64,000 nucleotides of DNA from Salminus brasiliensis (lineage: Eukaryota; Chordata; Actinopteri; Characiformes; Bryconidae), in assembly GCF_030463535.1 (NCBI RefSeq), contig NC_132893.1, positions 16,029,771 to 16,093,770 of the forward strand, read 5' to 3'. Positions 50,280 through 63,344 of this stretch are shown piece after piece (within the stretch, counting starts at the first letter, position 1; each line of letters starts with the position of its first letter). The position numbers and the translations under genes are program-made. Under the pieces are notes generated by a model. It saw only the letters and a list, made by a program, of their open reading frames with translations, did no database searches and was not told the DNA's origin.

Positions 50280-52317
50280 GGATTTCTTTAGTTGTGGTTG
50301 GATGTCTAGATTGGCAAACTGTGTTTACAATCATTTGACTTCATTTGTTTTACTCTGAACAAACACACAGAAAATGTGCATGTTAGTGGTGTTGTGAACA
50401 CTGCTTGACTGTGCATTACTACCTGGAAGTAATAAGCTTTTTCTGGGAAATGATGCTTTAATTATTTGTACCTCTAGAGGGTGCTCTCCAACAATGCAGA
50501 TCAGTTGACTTATAGCATGTTACAGAAAAGACGAAGAATAAAATATTTTGAGATTAAAGATAACCCTGGAGAAGATTCACATTATGTACGAAAGGCTATT
50601 GATAAGGATGCTTAGATTCTACAAATGTCTTCTAAATTTGAAGTGTTTAGAACATCATCAAAGGTGTATTTTACAATTTATATGGGAGGTTGGTAATTAT
50701 TGTAACAAAGTTAATAAGCAGCCCAAGGAGCAGGATACCACCCCAGTAAGCAAAACATCAGCAGGGGATGGCCATGGTGCTTGCACAGTTCAATGAAGAG
50801 GCACAATTCTTGTATTTTAGGTGCATGCAGTGCTTAAAAAGGTTGATCGGTGACTTTAACAGCTTATCTAAAAACATGACCGCAGAGTAGGTTTACATAG
50901 GAACAAATGTCTAAAGACATGTATGGCCCACACAGGGGTTTAGCATAGTCCTGAATTACACAGTATTTTGAAAGGAGATTCTTTATGGAAAGTAAAATAT
51001 AATTTGAGACCACGCTTAATCCTCGTGCAGGTAATCAGCCTTCAGCCCTTTATTTATTTATTTTTAATTTTGTTTTATTTTATTACAATACAATGTCTAT
51101 TTAAAAAAAGCAAAAGTAACTGAACAAAATTGCAATTTTCTTCACAATTGCAATTTTGTAATGCAGTCATCATCAGTTCCTTGTTTTTGTGGGGTTTTTT
51201 TGCTTCAGCAATTGGCTTTTGTGAATTCTTTAGATTTAGAAAAAGAGAAGTGAAAGTTAAACTTAAAGGCTTTTTCAATACGTAAATAATTTTTAGAAGT
51301 ACTGGGCTTGGAATACAAAAGCCTCACATAGAACTCTACATGTATGTTGGTTCTCTTAATTGTGAACTATTAAGGCTGCAAGAAACAACTGAGCAGCCAA
51401 ATTGTATATAATTATATAGCAGACTTGATATTCGTTATTTTATTTAAATCTAATGTGCTGCAGTAGTCTACTCGTATTCCCTCCTTTTCTTAATGATGGT
51501 TTTAGCTGAACTTCAGTGAATGTTCAGTGACTGAAATTGTTCATATAATTTTCTTAGACTTTTTCTTAGAGTTGCTTGGAGCTTTCTTTTTTTCTTCATG
51601 GTGTATTTGTAGCCAGAAATGCTAAATAACAAGTAAATGACCCTTCCAGACAGGTGTGTTTTATACTACAATCGCTCGAGACACATTCACTGCACTGTGA
51701 TCTCCAGTTCACTAATTGAGAGACTGCTAGCACCTATTGCCTGGACCCCTGTTGAATTATGTCAGTTACCTTACAGGGGGGAAACAGTCACTTATTGTTT
51801 ATTATTTATGTTGTAGTTAAGTTGTAGTTGTAGTTTTCACTTTGACATTAAACATGTGGGGGGTGGGGGGGGGTTATACATTTTTGTCAAAAAGGCAAAT
51901 TTTATTGACCATAATTTCAGTTACAAAAGCAATAAAAAGGGATAAACTTCTGAATAAGGGTTATTAATGTACAACTCAAACAAATGCAGCCGGGTTTAAA
52001 CAATGCACCTCTTTGAGTCTGACAACTTTGTCGATAGCGTAGCTTCAGTGTGTCAGTCAAAACATGTGGGCAGAGCCTTTTCTGAGTCGACAACGGTTCA
52101 GTAATTTGTTGCCTGATTCACAGACATTTAAAACACTCTGAATGCAATGTTCCACTGGCAGCAATAGAGGCCTATAGAATGCCTTAACTTTACTTGTCAC
52201 ATTGTGGGCAAACATTTTTTTAATACATGTGTTCGGTTGCAAACATTAGTCAAGCCTGTAGGTGGATACTTTTTGGAGCAGTGGCTTCTTTCTCTGATGG
52301 CACATCTCTGTCTATTG
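50280..52317. other. Spacer between uspl1 and alox5ap
   Basis: No gene recognised. Contains homopolymer G near 51858-51873 and inverted 'aattgcaattttcttcacaa / ttgcaattttg' motifs near 51130-51160. Confidence 0.5.
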
Positions 52318-52870
52318 GTGCTGTAAAACTCACTTGACTGTAGACAGTGACACTAGTTCAGGCCACTTTCAGTTCATGGCAGGGGTGTGCCTTGGTGGTT
52401 TTGGGTTGTTCCTGACCACCCAAACAAGTTTTCTCTCCACAGAGGGAGACTTCTTACAAGACTGGGCAATGTGGCTATGTCAACCCAAAATTTGCACTTG
52501 CATACAATTGTTTGAATTGACGATCTTAGAATCTGCAGTTGTTTGGAAATGGCTTCATTAGACAAGAGCTTCTTGGACCTTCCCACTGTACTGTGTGTTG
52601 ATCAAACCAGTGAGTGCTGTACCCTTTTTATGTGGGCTCAGAGAAGCTACCAGCTGTAGTAAATCATGATCACTAACAGAAAGTTGACCAGGATGGGGGA
52701 AATTTATTTAAATTTTTTTTTAAAAATGAATTAAATAATTAAACGTTCAATGGGTGTATGTATATTTTGACGCTGTGTTAATTTCAGAAAACGAAAATGT
52801 AAACTTGTGCACCACATTCTTTGTTTTTTTTTATTGAACATGTAAGTCATACACTCATCCTGCCCCTGAA
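52318..52870. mobile_element. Tc1-type transposon remnant
   Basis: Shares blocks with 2083-2660 ('gactgtagacagtgacac', 'gttcatggcagg', and a related 3' part 'ttgacgctgtgttaatttcagaaaa'). The central block 'acttgcatacaattgtttga' is typical of a fish Tc1 group read in reverse. No open transposase. Confidence 0.6.
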
Positions 52871-53423
52871 AAAAAAGTAACGATGAAAAGCTTGACATTG
52901 CCATGATGTTAAATAAATGTAGCAAGTGCATTTGCTCAGTTTACATAGTGACATCATCACATGGTAGCAATGGCAACTTTTTGCCCATTTGTCATGTTTT
53001 TCAATCAATTTCTATATGAGTTAATACATCATTATTTACTAGTAGTTGACACATGATTTTAAAGTGAGAGGTCCGTTTACAGAACTGCTCTGATTTGTTT
53101 GCTGGAAACATGTTCCATATCGTTTGTCACTACACCTTCCCGAGTCTGGTGTAGATTTGGAATTCGCTGATTTTAAATTTGAATGAAATTTACTACTTTC
53201 ACAACTATGTTTTTTCTCTCTATTGGTGAAAAACGAAAGGGGTCATAATGGGAAGTATACAAATCAGTGAAAAAGAGGAAAGGGACTCTGTCATCACAAC
53301 AGGAAATGCATCACTGAGAATTTGATAAGAGGTGTAGCAACTGTCTCCAACACTGGCTGATTATCATCACTCTGCACATCAGCAACAAGAGACAGTCGTG
53401 CTGCACTCGCACTGAAAAAAAGC

Positions 53424-55459
53424 ATGGACGAGGTGGTGATGGAGAATATATTCTTACTGGTGCTGGTCACACTGCTGAGCGTTGTACAAAACGGTAGGTC
53501 AGTTAGATATTATGTGATAAGAAATGTTATCATCCACTTAAAGGTTTCTGAAACACCTGTTGTTATAAACAGATTTTTTGAAATGCAGTTTTCAATTCAA
53601 AGCTGATGCTCTTCATTTATATGTTTTCATGTATCGAAGCATTATTCGCTCAGAAAGTTGAGAAGGAGTGTAAGGCACATGATGGCAAAACAGCTGCATT
53701 TGAACGATTATCTTGTGCCAAGTGAGTATTATTCTAATTTTATCACTAAACAGACTTTTTTAGTCATTATTTAGGTGGATTCTCTACTAGTATCACTTGT
53801 GCTTAAACCACAAGGCAATTTTAAAATGTTTAATGTTAAAAAGTGTGCTTTGCTTATATTTGTGCGAGAGCTCTTTTGCATAATATAATGTACTTTCCAT
53901 AGTCGGCGAGAACTTTCCATGTGATTTGCCTAAATATGTTTAGTGAAAACAGACAGCATGAACTTCCTCTAAATGATCATTAGACTGTCTGATTACAATG
54001 CATAGCCGAGCCATTGCTTTTGGAAAGTACAAATTCTTTGAAAAAAACATTGAAATGGTTCTTTGTGTAATGCAGGACTATGAAGGTATCTGAGTAATTT
54101 GTAAGCTTTTCTTCATATACCAGCACATAGTCATGATCTAGCGAAAAGCATCAACCCAAAAGAGGAAATTCTGATATCATCAAAAGTGAGGGGTTTCTCC
54201 ACATCCTGTTCTGTTTTGCAGGTCTTCAGAATAGAATGTCTGTGTAGTCATGAGTTGTGAGGTTAATTTAAAATGTTTAGCAAATACATGTCATTGTACC
54301 ATCTATCATATGCCCTGAGCATAAAATAAGATTGATGGGGAGATCTGTTCATAGCTGTGACAATAGCAAGTTACAAAACTAGATGTGGTCTGGTATGTGA
54401 ATCTTCTGGGAAGTGGGGTTTAGAGATTTGCTAGACTAAAGAATTCTTAATATTCTTAATAAAAAAAACAAAGAATTATGAGAATGAATGGTCTGTTTTA
54501 TATTTTTTGCAGTACTTCATCTGAATTATAAATCTGTGTTTCCGTAATGTTTGTTTTATTAGCATTTGTAGTGACTGTAGTTGCAAGTACTTCCAACTGC
54601 ATTTTAATGTGCAGATGCCTTATATAAAGTGATCCTTCTCTCCCATCTCTTAGTCGAAACTGTATGGATGCCTACCCAACCTTCCTGGCAGTCATGTGGT
54701 GTGCTGGTATCTGTCTCAGTCAAGGTAAATGATAATCAAACAAAGAGAGACAGAGAGAGGGATAGCAACATTACACAACAGCTAAATCTACAAGACAGTG
54801 CTTTACACATATTTGCTATAATATATGCTATAACACACTGTAATGCATTTCTTCAATGTGACACGTGTACTACTTGTTTCCCCACTGCGGGACTAATAAA
54901 GGACTATCTTATCTTATCTTATCAGCACCGGCAGCGTTTGCTGGGATTGTGTATCTTGTAGCCAGGCAGAAGTATTTCGTTGGATACATGGGACAGACAT
55001 GCCAGAGGTAATATTCAGATCTTCATTTTCTGAAGTATGTAATGTTCAGATATATACTTCCGGGTGGACTATGTTATTTTGTCCTTAGGATACTTTTCTC
55101 ATGCTCTTGTTTCTGCATCTTATTATCCATACATCAACAACTGTTTTTTTTTTTTTGTTTGTTTGTTTAATAAAAGCATAAGCTTCTTAGCAAACCTTGC
55201 AAGATCGCTGCCAGTAATGTCTCAAGAACTGTTGCTTAACTGCCTCGAAGCCCCAGATTCTGTTCATGTTATTTACTTATTTTGGTATTGCTACAGCACT
55301 CCGGGCTTCCTGTTTGGAAAGCGTGTGCTCGCCTTCCTGGCCCTGATGTGTGTCGTTGGTATTTTTAACTACCTGCTGGTGACATATGGGGGCAATGACT
55401 ATAAAGAGTACATCCAGACCATCACAAAGGCTGCCTCCACTCTCCTGCTTCTCCCTTAG
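53424..55459 (+). CDS. alox5ap: Arachidonate 5-lipoxygenase-activating protein (FLAP)
   Basis: A small MAPEG-family protein of the nuclear envelope and ER that presents arachidonate to 5-lipoxygenase for leukotriene synthesis. Exons: 53424-53493, 53640-53721, 54654-54724, 54926-55007 and 55297-55459. Splice phases fit and total 155 residues (human 161), with the family's five-exon structure. The start MDEVVMENIFLLVLVTLLSV begins helix 1. Then come the AFERL segment, NCMDAYPTFLAV (helix 2), a cytosolic-loop/helix 3 segment ending RQKYFVGYMGQ, STPGFLFGKR, and helix 4 with GIFNYLL; it ends LLLLP. Exon 2 is six residues shorter than in human, which explains most of the length difference. The exon 4 acceptor sits on a transposon tail (see findings). 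Confidence 0.96.
54877..54922 (+). repeat. LINE 3' tail, copy 2, abutting alox5ap exon 4
   Basis: Nearly identical to 26759-26802: 'ttccccactgcgggactaat', then 'aaaggac' and (TATCTT)n. It ends three bases before the exon 4 start at 54926, so its tail serves as the pyrimidine-rich part of the acceptor. Confidence 0.8.
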
Positions 55460-55604
55460 CCAACATCGTAAGACCATCCTAAGACAGAAATTTCACATCC
55501 ACATGCACATGCAGCAATATTACACACATTACTGGTTAAATGTTAGGAACTTGTTACATAACAAACCAAATGGCATTTTCAGTATTTTGACAATGATCAG
55601 AAAT

Positions 55605-55610
55605 AATAAA
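55605..55610 (+). terminator. alox5ap: alox5ap polyadenylation signal
   Basis: AATAAA about 145 nt after the stop codon. Another AATAAA at about 56099 could give a longer 3' UTR. Confidence 0.6.
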
Positions 55611-55639
55611 ATGAAAAATAATGGAGTGTAATTTTTTTT

Positions 55640-57990
55640 CTATGATATGATTGTGTAATTCATCAATTCATACATTTATATTCATCCCACTTCAATCCAG
55701 TGTATTTTAAAATACTAATTCTGAACTTTTGAATGGCACATAAAATCAGTGGTTCCAGTATTTAGCCTGCTTTGTCCTTTGTTCGCTACATGAAGCAATG
55801 AATGTTTGTTTCTTTGGTCAGTGTATGCTTTATCTCATTATATCAAGGTCCAGTCATTTGATTATGGCGATTTGGCCCTTGTCAAAGTTTTAAGGGTTTT
55901 CAAGGCTGCCCATTTCTCTGGCATCTAACACACAGACTATATGCACTGTTCAGTTACCATCCAACACTGACATGCATTGTTGTATAATTAATGTTATTTA
56001 CTTCATCCTTTTTCAATGTTAAGGTTCATCTGTGTATATGTATTAAGGAAAAGTTACTAATAAGGCCATGTATTGTATAAACCATTGCAATTTAGTGAAA
56101 TAAAACAAGTGAATTGAATTTTTAAATTTTTATCTTAAATCTTAATTAAATAAATCTGTTATTGTGGATTTTGAGTCAAAATGTCTGTTTTCTTGAGATT
56201 TCTGTACAAATATATACCATTCTGAAAACATGGCAAAGTCACCATGAAAACGTAACCATGGTGGGCTTAGAACGGAAGACTCTTGAATTCTATGGGACAA
56301 ATAAGTCAAATAGGCCTTATTCACCAATCATTCTTAAGAAGAAATGGCTTCTTAAAAACCATACTTCTTGTTACTTTTCAATTTATGTATGTAATTTGTA
56401 AGCATGTTACACTTCCCATGGTTCCTTCAGGCATGTCTCACCAAACCATAAAATACAAATAACTGCTGGGAGGCTTTGAGTGTTTGTGGCGTGAGAGAGG
56501 AAAAGAGATGTGAACTCAAGGCGAAGTAAATGTGAGAATAAACTTAGAAGTAAAGTCTAAAGAAGAAAACCTGACACAAACCCCTTATCCTGACTGCATA
56601 TATAGATTTACAGACAATTGCATGAATGAGTGGGCGAGTGTGCTTCCCACTACGATACACCAACCACTACAATTGCATTACCTGTATATGATTTTTTTGC
56701 ACAGTCCACCTCGTTTTCACAGTTATAAATGAAGGCTAAGAAAATGGTAACAGTTATAAAATGGTAGAAAAAAAACAAAGTGTAACAAATCTATCAAGCT
56801 GTAGAGCTGAGCTGGTCTAGACAGAATGCTCAGCCTCTCCCCTGGTGCTGTCTCGCTTCTGACATTCGTGGACCTGCACTACAGAAACACAGAGTAGGTC
56901 TCACACAAAACAGCAGATGCAGGCACACAAAAAGAATATTACGACCTAGATTCATAACATTGGTTACCTATCTATGCAGCAAACACACACATACACACCA
57001 GTGAAACACACAGAACCCACAACCCTGTCATCAATAGCCCGGAGCTCTAACCGCTGAGCCACCACTGCATTTGACTGAACCTGAAGCAGAATATATACAC
57101 CAGTAACCCAGTTCAACTGGAGGCCATACATGCCCTGCCTCCACTATGTTTGACAAATAATATGGTATGCTTTGGATCATAAGCTCTTTCTTTCTTTCTC
57201 TGGTACAAGAGAATCTATGTTTCACATGTCTAACAATGTTCCAAAGCTATCAAGCTATCATTCTGGGGCTAGCAAACATCATATAGTAATATAGGATGAC
57301 CATACATTCCATCTTCTTGGAATGTGAAAATGTGCTCGTCTGGGATTTCTAAGTTGTGTCTAAAATGTGCAGCATTGGTTTCCCGTCAGCATTTGCTTCT
57401 GCAGGTTTTAAAACTCTTTTTCTGCTTACGTCCCGCCTACCTACCTCCACTATAGGTCTGTCTACAAGTATCTACATCAACCATTGGTCACAGCCTAAAA
57501 AGAATATGTTGCAAATGTAAATAAACACAAATCACAGTTTGACTTTACCTGACTTGTTTATTTTATAGATTATTTATTTCATAGTCCCCTGGCCACAACA
57601 CCCTTAATAATGGGAGCTAAGGCAGGAGAGGAACAAACAAACCAATACCAAGGGGTGGTGTGCTAGGACAGAAATAAGAGTAGTAAAAACTGTCCTAGAG
57701 AATGAATTAAGAGGTCATACTGGCAGGGTTAAATATTTTTAGTTATTTTTATTTTATTTGTGAAGAATAATATGACCGAATGAAGTCGATCGTATTTCAG
57801 CATACATGAACCTAGTTGATGAAGTATTAGATGAGGTTTAGTTTGAAAGTGCAGGTTCTAAATACAATTGCACAAACGTCCCTCCAGAAAGGGGTTCTTT
57901 GTTCTTCGGTTAATTGTGAATGATTTGAGAAGCGATTTGAGAAGATGAAGTTGTATGCTTGAAGTTACAGTTACTGATTCAATGAACCAT
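55640..57990. other. Spacer between alox5ap and btg3
   Basis: No gene recognised. Holds a partial SINE head (57014-57069). The break in synteny with human 13q12.3 lies in this interval. Confidence 0.5.
57014..57069 (-). mobile_element. tRNA-derived SINE, truncated copy 3
   Basis: Only the tRNA-like head of the SINE seen at 13499 and 18896 ('tggctcagcggttagagctc' on the minus strand, then 'acagggttgtgggttc'). Confidence 0.7.
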
Positions 57991-57999
57991 CACTGTCCG

Positions 58000-58124
58000 C
58001 TCCCTCTCCTCGCTGCGTGGCCTGTAGGAGGAAAGTGACGTAATTGAGGAATTGCGCACAACAGGATCTAGAAGTGTCTCGGAGAGGCAGGAGTTAACAC
58101 ACATGTTGATGAACGGAAAACACG
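58000..58124 (+). promoter_or_regulatory. btg3: btg3 promoter and non-coding exon 1
   Basis: An exon ending at 58124 before GTGAGT, with no coding role, fits exon 1 of the downstream BTG gene; the coding exon begins at 59283 after TTTTGACAG. A CRE-like TGACGTAA lies at 58037-58044. A small optional exon (TGGAAAG at 58868-58874 between TTTCAG and GTAAGA) is possible. Start site inferred. Confidence 0.5.
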
Positions 58125-59019
58125 GTGAGTATTTTTATTTTGATATGTCGACTTGAACATGGGTTTTGGATCGTGCTGTGGCATTTTCTCACAAAAATCC
58201 GTATGTTTTTAAGTGTCGGTTAAAGAGATGCGACAGTACGGCAGGCCACGTAGTTTGCGACGTTGTGGACTAAGCGCGCAGCGTTGGCTAGGGCAGTAGC
58301 TAGCTTAGCTCCATAGTTGAGCTAGATAGCTAGCTACGTCGTTTTTCTGCGGATCCTCGGCGACGTGCTTCTGAAATAAGCACCATCTTGTTATTAATTA
58401 CATTAGCACGTTATCTAAATGTTTGTTCTTGTTTGCTTCAGTCAACAGCAGCATGTACGCCTATCTCGCCCACAGTGTTACCCGATTGGGCACTGGCGTT
58501 AGCTAGCTATGTTTTCTTAAGAATGTAAGGCAGAGAATTTAAGAGTTTTTCTAACTTGAATCAATATCGAGTTAGACAAATGTTACAAATGTTTATTTTT
58601 ATGGGACATTGCAAAGAACCGCTCTTCGTTTATTGTGAATACCGTTAGCCTTTGGCTAACTGCCCGGATTTTGTAAGAGCTGATGATGCCAAGCGCGCCA
58701 TTATCTGAACGCTCCCGCCGATTGACTGGCCAGTTGAATTTATTAGCTCAGTTGACGCTGGGACTTTGTTTGGGGGTTTCCAAGTTGCTAAGTTAGCAGC
58801 TACCAGGAGCTACCGCCGCATGCTGTGATATGATCAAGAGTGACTCATCCATGTTACTGTATTTCAGTGGAAAGGTAAGAAAAGTGTAACATTTAATGAT
58901 GAACCAGATGTAAACAGGGTCCTCAGAGAAGAGCTGTGAATTAACGGTGATCTCTTTATCCTTAGTGTAATAAGCAATGTAGCTTAGTAGACACTTGGAT
59001 GTAGATTGTTTGCTTCCGG

Positions 59020-59026
<7 letters not shown>

Positions 59027-59051
<25 letters not shown>
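59027..59051. repeat. (ATT)n microsatellite
   Basis: About eight ATT units in the 5' intron of btg3. Confidence 0.9.
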
Positions 59052-59317
59052 TATGTGGTGTGACCCAACAGCTGACCAAACTAAAAGCTACCCGCTGAGC
59101 TAAATCGGGTGTGTTTAGGCAGGAAAATGAGCTAGTAAACTGTGCAGGATGTCAAGTACAGGAATACCCTAATTGTGGAGTATCTGAGGGGTCCTGAGGG
59201 ACTGTTTTGAGAACCACTGTTCAAACGTTACAGAAATGATGCTGCTGTGATGGTTTTACTTATGTCCATTATGCTTTTGACAGAATTTGGACCAGATTTT
59301 CAGCTCAACAGCTAACG

Positions 59318-60965
59318 ATGAAGAAGGAAATTGCAGCGGTGGTGTTTTTTCTGAAGCGATTGATCAAGAAGGCTGAGAAGTTGGATGGAGAGAAAGTGGA
59401 TTTGTTTGTGGAGCGGCTGACTGTGGCTCTGCAAGAGAAGTTCAGGGGTCACTGGTATCCGGACAACCCTAGCAAAGGCCAGGCTTTCAGGTACAGGTGC
59501 CTGGGACGTATGCAGTGTAGTGGTTTGCCATTAGCTTGGGTTCTTGGGACCTGTTTGAGACAATCTGACATTTTAGCAGTAACCATTACTGTGGTTTACT
59601 TTGCTAATGTTGAATTTACTGTATTGTTCTGCAGGTGTATTCGAGTGAACAGGTTTCACAAAGAAGACCCAGAACTACTGCGGGCCTGTGCTGAGAGTGG
59701 AGTACAGTATAAGGACCTTGGTCTTCCTAAAGAGCTCACATTGTGGGTAGACCCAGGAGAGGTGTGCTGCAGGTGAGTCTTTTGGCATGTTGTAGGCTAT
59801 AGCTAAACCTTGTCTTGGGGATCCAGCACACTTGGCTCTAATATTCAGCTGGCTCTGAAATGTTCAGTTAGATAATCTGACTCTACAGGGTGGTGGATCA
59901 CCAGGACCACGATTGAACATGATTTTTGTTTTACAAAAAAGCTTTTTCAATGAACTTTTCTTTAAAATGAAAGATGTGCAAAGTAGCAGCAATACAGTAT
60001 ACAAAGAGTAGTATACAAACAGTTTTTCCCATTATAGCAAAAAAAAAAAAAAAAAGTCTGCGTGGAGCAGTTGTCTCTTCTTTAATGTTCATTCCGTTAC
60101 ACATCATTCTGAGGTTTACTTGAAGATGTCTTTTTTTATGGCACAGTGTTGATTGTTATGGACCAAAATGTTGAATTAGTCACAGACTAATTTGGTTGTC
60201 AATTTTGTTCAACTAAATTGATTACGCCCCTAGTTTACATTATATTTAAAATTTTTAATAATATTTGGTACATGATGGAATTTGTTCTTAGTTGTAACTG
60301 TGTTGCATCTTATGTTATTCAGTAATATGATTCCTCATTACAGAATAATATATTTATTTATTTATTTTTGTATTACTCAGATATGGTGAAAGGAACCTTG
60401 CCTTTACAGTAGCCAGTTTTTCAAGTGATGGTGATGATGATGACAAGGAAGATGTGACTAAGAAGGTGACGAGTGCTGTTGAGAGAGTGACGTCAGATTA
60501 TCATTCAGGATCTTCTTCAGATGAGGACAGTGGCTGCAGAGAGCTCAGATTCACTTCAAGCTTTCCTCATAATCGCCCTCCTTACCAGGTACTAACTGTT
60601 AGTCAACACACAGAAGTTGCAACTTCGATTAATTTGAGTTCATATTAATTTAATCATTAAATACACTGGACTGTGATGTGAGATGCATATTGTTCCATAG
60701 TTTAAGAGCTGTTATCTAGAATTAAAGAACCGTTTTTCCCCTTCTTCCCTAAAAGCTCATCTACCCTGGTGCTCCCATGTGGCATCCTGCATCCAAGAAG
60801 AAACTTGGACCGGGGAAAGGACATGGACCTCCACGGCCAAACTACCTTTTCCGCCCCCCTGGGAGAAACCTCCACTCCTTTAAACCAAACAGCTGGGTTC
60901 CGAATAGCTACCGAAGCAAACATGGTTACTGGGCCAACATGCCCAATTTGGTGCACCCACTTTAG
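59318..60965 (+). CDS. btg3: BTG/TOB family antiproliferative protein, BTG3 type
   Basis: BTG proteins bind the CAF1/CNOT7-8 deadenylase and slow cell division. Coding exons: 59318-59490, 59635-59772, 60381-60588 and 60756-60965. They join in frame to 242 residues (human BTG3 252). The start MKKEIAAVVFFLKRL is the family N-terminus. Box A is at residues 42-59 (HWYPDNPSKGQAFRC) and box B at 86-106 ([21 protein letters not shown]). After the domain, VTSDYHSGSSSDE and PMWHPASKKK match BTG3 rather than BTG4, BTG1/2 or TOB. The C-terminus, NSWVPNSYR..YWANMP..HPL, also follows BTG3. An Asp-rich run (DGDDDD) lies just after the domain. The neighbours differ from those of human BTG3, so a lineage-specific paralogue is possible. 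Confidence 0.9.
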
Positions 60966-61352
60966 TTACTACTGTAGCACTGTTAGTTTATGGCTGTGTG
61001 ACACAGGAGGTTTTTGAATATACCACTAAGATGACTGACCAAGGTTTTAAAGTATTTTTGTAGTTCGATTGTCACTTTTCCAATTTGTGACCTTGTATAT
61101 TTTTAAAGAAACATAACAGTAACTCTTTTGCACTTTAGAGGCTTTGTAATCAAGTGTTTATATTGTAATCTTTATGTATTGGATTAGAAGTATTTGAAAT
61201 TTTTATAGGAATCGTACTGTATTTATGTTAAATGGAATCATTACTTGCTTATACTTTACCCTAGTGTTTGTCATTTGTTTCAATGACCAAATGTTTTATT
61301 TATTCACAGTAAACTATTATGTATTGCGCAGACCAATTAAGTTATGAATTTC

Positions 61353-61358
61353 ATTAAA
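61353..61358 (+). terminator. btg3: btg3 polyadenylation signal
   Basis: ATTAAA variant about 390 nt after the stop. No canonical AATAAA seen nearer. Confidence 0.45.
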
Positions 61359-61399
61359 ACACTTTTTCTAATCAAATTTCAGTTTCATCAATTTCATCT

Positions 61400-63340
61400 T
61401 TCAGTGTTTGCCCAAATGCATTTCCTAGGGAAAATACATGTTTAAACTGAAAGGAAAACAGCCAGTAGGTGGCAGCAAGTGTGAACAGCACCAGTCTCAA
61501 CTCCACTTGTACCAATATCCTGTATTACTTATGCCTGGGTTGTGTCATATTACTTGGTTAAGTCCTAATTGACATTAATTAGGTTGTTATTTTCTAACCT
61601 TTTCATTTACATGTTCTGTGGGTATAAAGCCAACCTTATGTTGATGGTTTGTTGTAGGAATTTGCTTGAAATGTGGTGGTCTTACCAAAAACACTATTGC
61701 TGAATGGATGTCTATTTTCAGTGTAGTACACTATGTAAGTGATGACAGCTGCATCCATAAACTGTATTTTTATGGCCAAGAGAAGGCCATTTATATAGGG
61801 ATATGCAATATATAGGGAGAAGGGAGCCATTTGTGATTCAGTCTTACTTTACTGCTCTTCCAGACAGCTGTCTGGTCATCTCTAAGGAATAAACAGCAGC
61901 TAAATAGCATCTTTGTTATACATCCCGTGGGAGCAGAGACATTTTACTAACATGGCATCTGTGTTGAATCTAAGAACAAAATTCTCAACCACAAGAATAA
62001 CTATTCAGTGCTCCGTTAATCAGAGTTTCTGTTGTGCTTTGGTCATGGCTCTTGTGTTGCTACGCCCAAGTAACTCCTGAGCTAAGCAAAAATTATGCCT
62101 CTGACAAAGTTAAAGAGGAAGTGATTGTGTTTTTTTTTTTACACGCCCATAACAGACAATTTATTTGCGCAAGTGCTGATATGTGGGTGGATTCAGGATT
62201 TTTGTTGATTTATATAGCTTTTTATTCGTTTAATATCATTTGCTACTTATCATTTGTTTGAAACAAATATTTAATTTTGCAGCAGATCTGGATCCTTACC
62301 ATGCAAAGAAACACTCAAGTCAATCCTCTGACACATTGTTAAGCAACAGTGCTTTGCTCACAGTCTTATCCGTTATGCACAGCTGAGTATGCAAAAAAAA
62401 GGCCAATGTTCCAGTAGCTGGACCATACACATTATCTGGAATTACACAGGATGGTGTGTTGCTGACTACTTCAAAAAGTGATTCTCTGGTTGCAGAAGAA
62501 CCATACTGATGGTATCTACGATTGCGCCAATATTTTCCTGGTACAGCAATGGGTAGTCATGCATCATCACCAAAACTTTCAACATGTCAAATGCAGAAAG
62601 CTATACTTTGCACTAGTATATTGGAAACAGTACTGGAATATGTTGTCAGAACTTTTCGTTTACATTCGTGATGTCAGCATCTGTCTGCTATGTTTATTAG
62701 CATGACGAGGCGTCACGATCAAGATGGGTTAGAAATGTATTAATGGAGTCTGCAGAGGACGCAGTTGGTGTGGTTGCCAGAAGTGTTAATAATCGCAAGT
62801 AAGGGAAACAATGCGACCTTTGAGTTATTTTTGAGATGATTTCAGGTAGGCTGCGGTTTTGCACAAGCCGATGTGATGATGTGCAACCTTGCTGTAATAA
62901 ATGCATTAAACTGAACACTCACGCACACAGATGGGCATGAATTGGGTCTCAGCAGGCCTAGAATGCAAATAATGCACACATTAAAGAAATATAATTGACT
63001 GGAAACAAATGATGGAAGATTCCCTAGAATATTGAACTCAGGGTCTTATTTCCAGTACTGAGAGACCTGCTGTAGGTGCGTGCACCAGGGAAAAAAAATC
63101 ATATCGGAACTGACGTCAATTCACGAGGACGAATGATGTGGCAAAAATCAAAGGGCGAATTGTAAAGAAATAGTGCCAGATTGATTTGCTTTCTGTAACG
63201 TTTTCAGTTTAAAATAATTAATTCTCGTTTTTTAAATAAAATCTTCTTTAAAATTAGTTGTTGTTCGCTGCGACTGAAAGTGGTTGACAAAGCCACAAGT
63301 TTACATGAAAAAAAAAAAAACAGTTTTCGTATCCATCCGC
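61400..63340. other. Spacer between btg3 and cltc
   Basis: No gene recognised. A block at about 62460-62690 ('agtgattctctggttgcaga', 'gtagtcatgcatcatcacca') looks like a decayed transposon piece, low confidence. Confidence 0.4.
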
Positions 63341-63344
63341 GTCG

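Noticed and set aside
59282-59776. Continuous 152-codon reading from the btg3 start
   Set aside because: It reads through intron 59491-59634; the spliced join restores the conserved FRCIRVN of the BTG domain.
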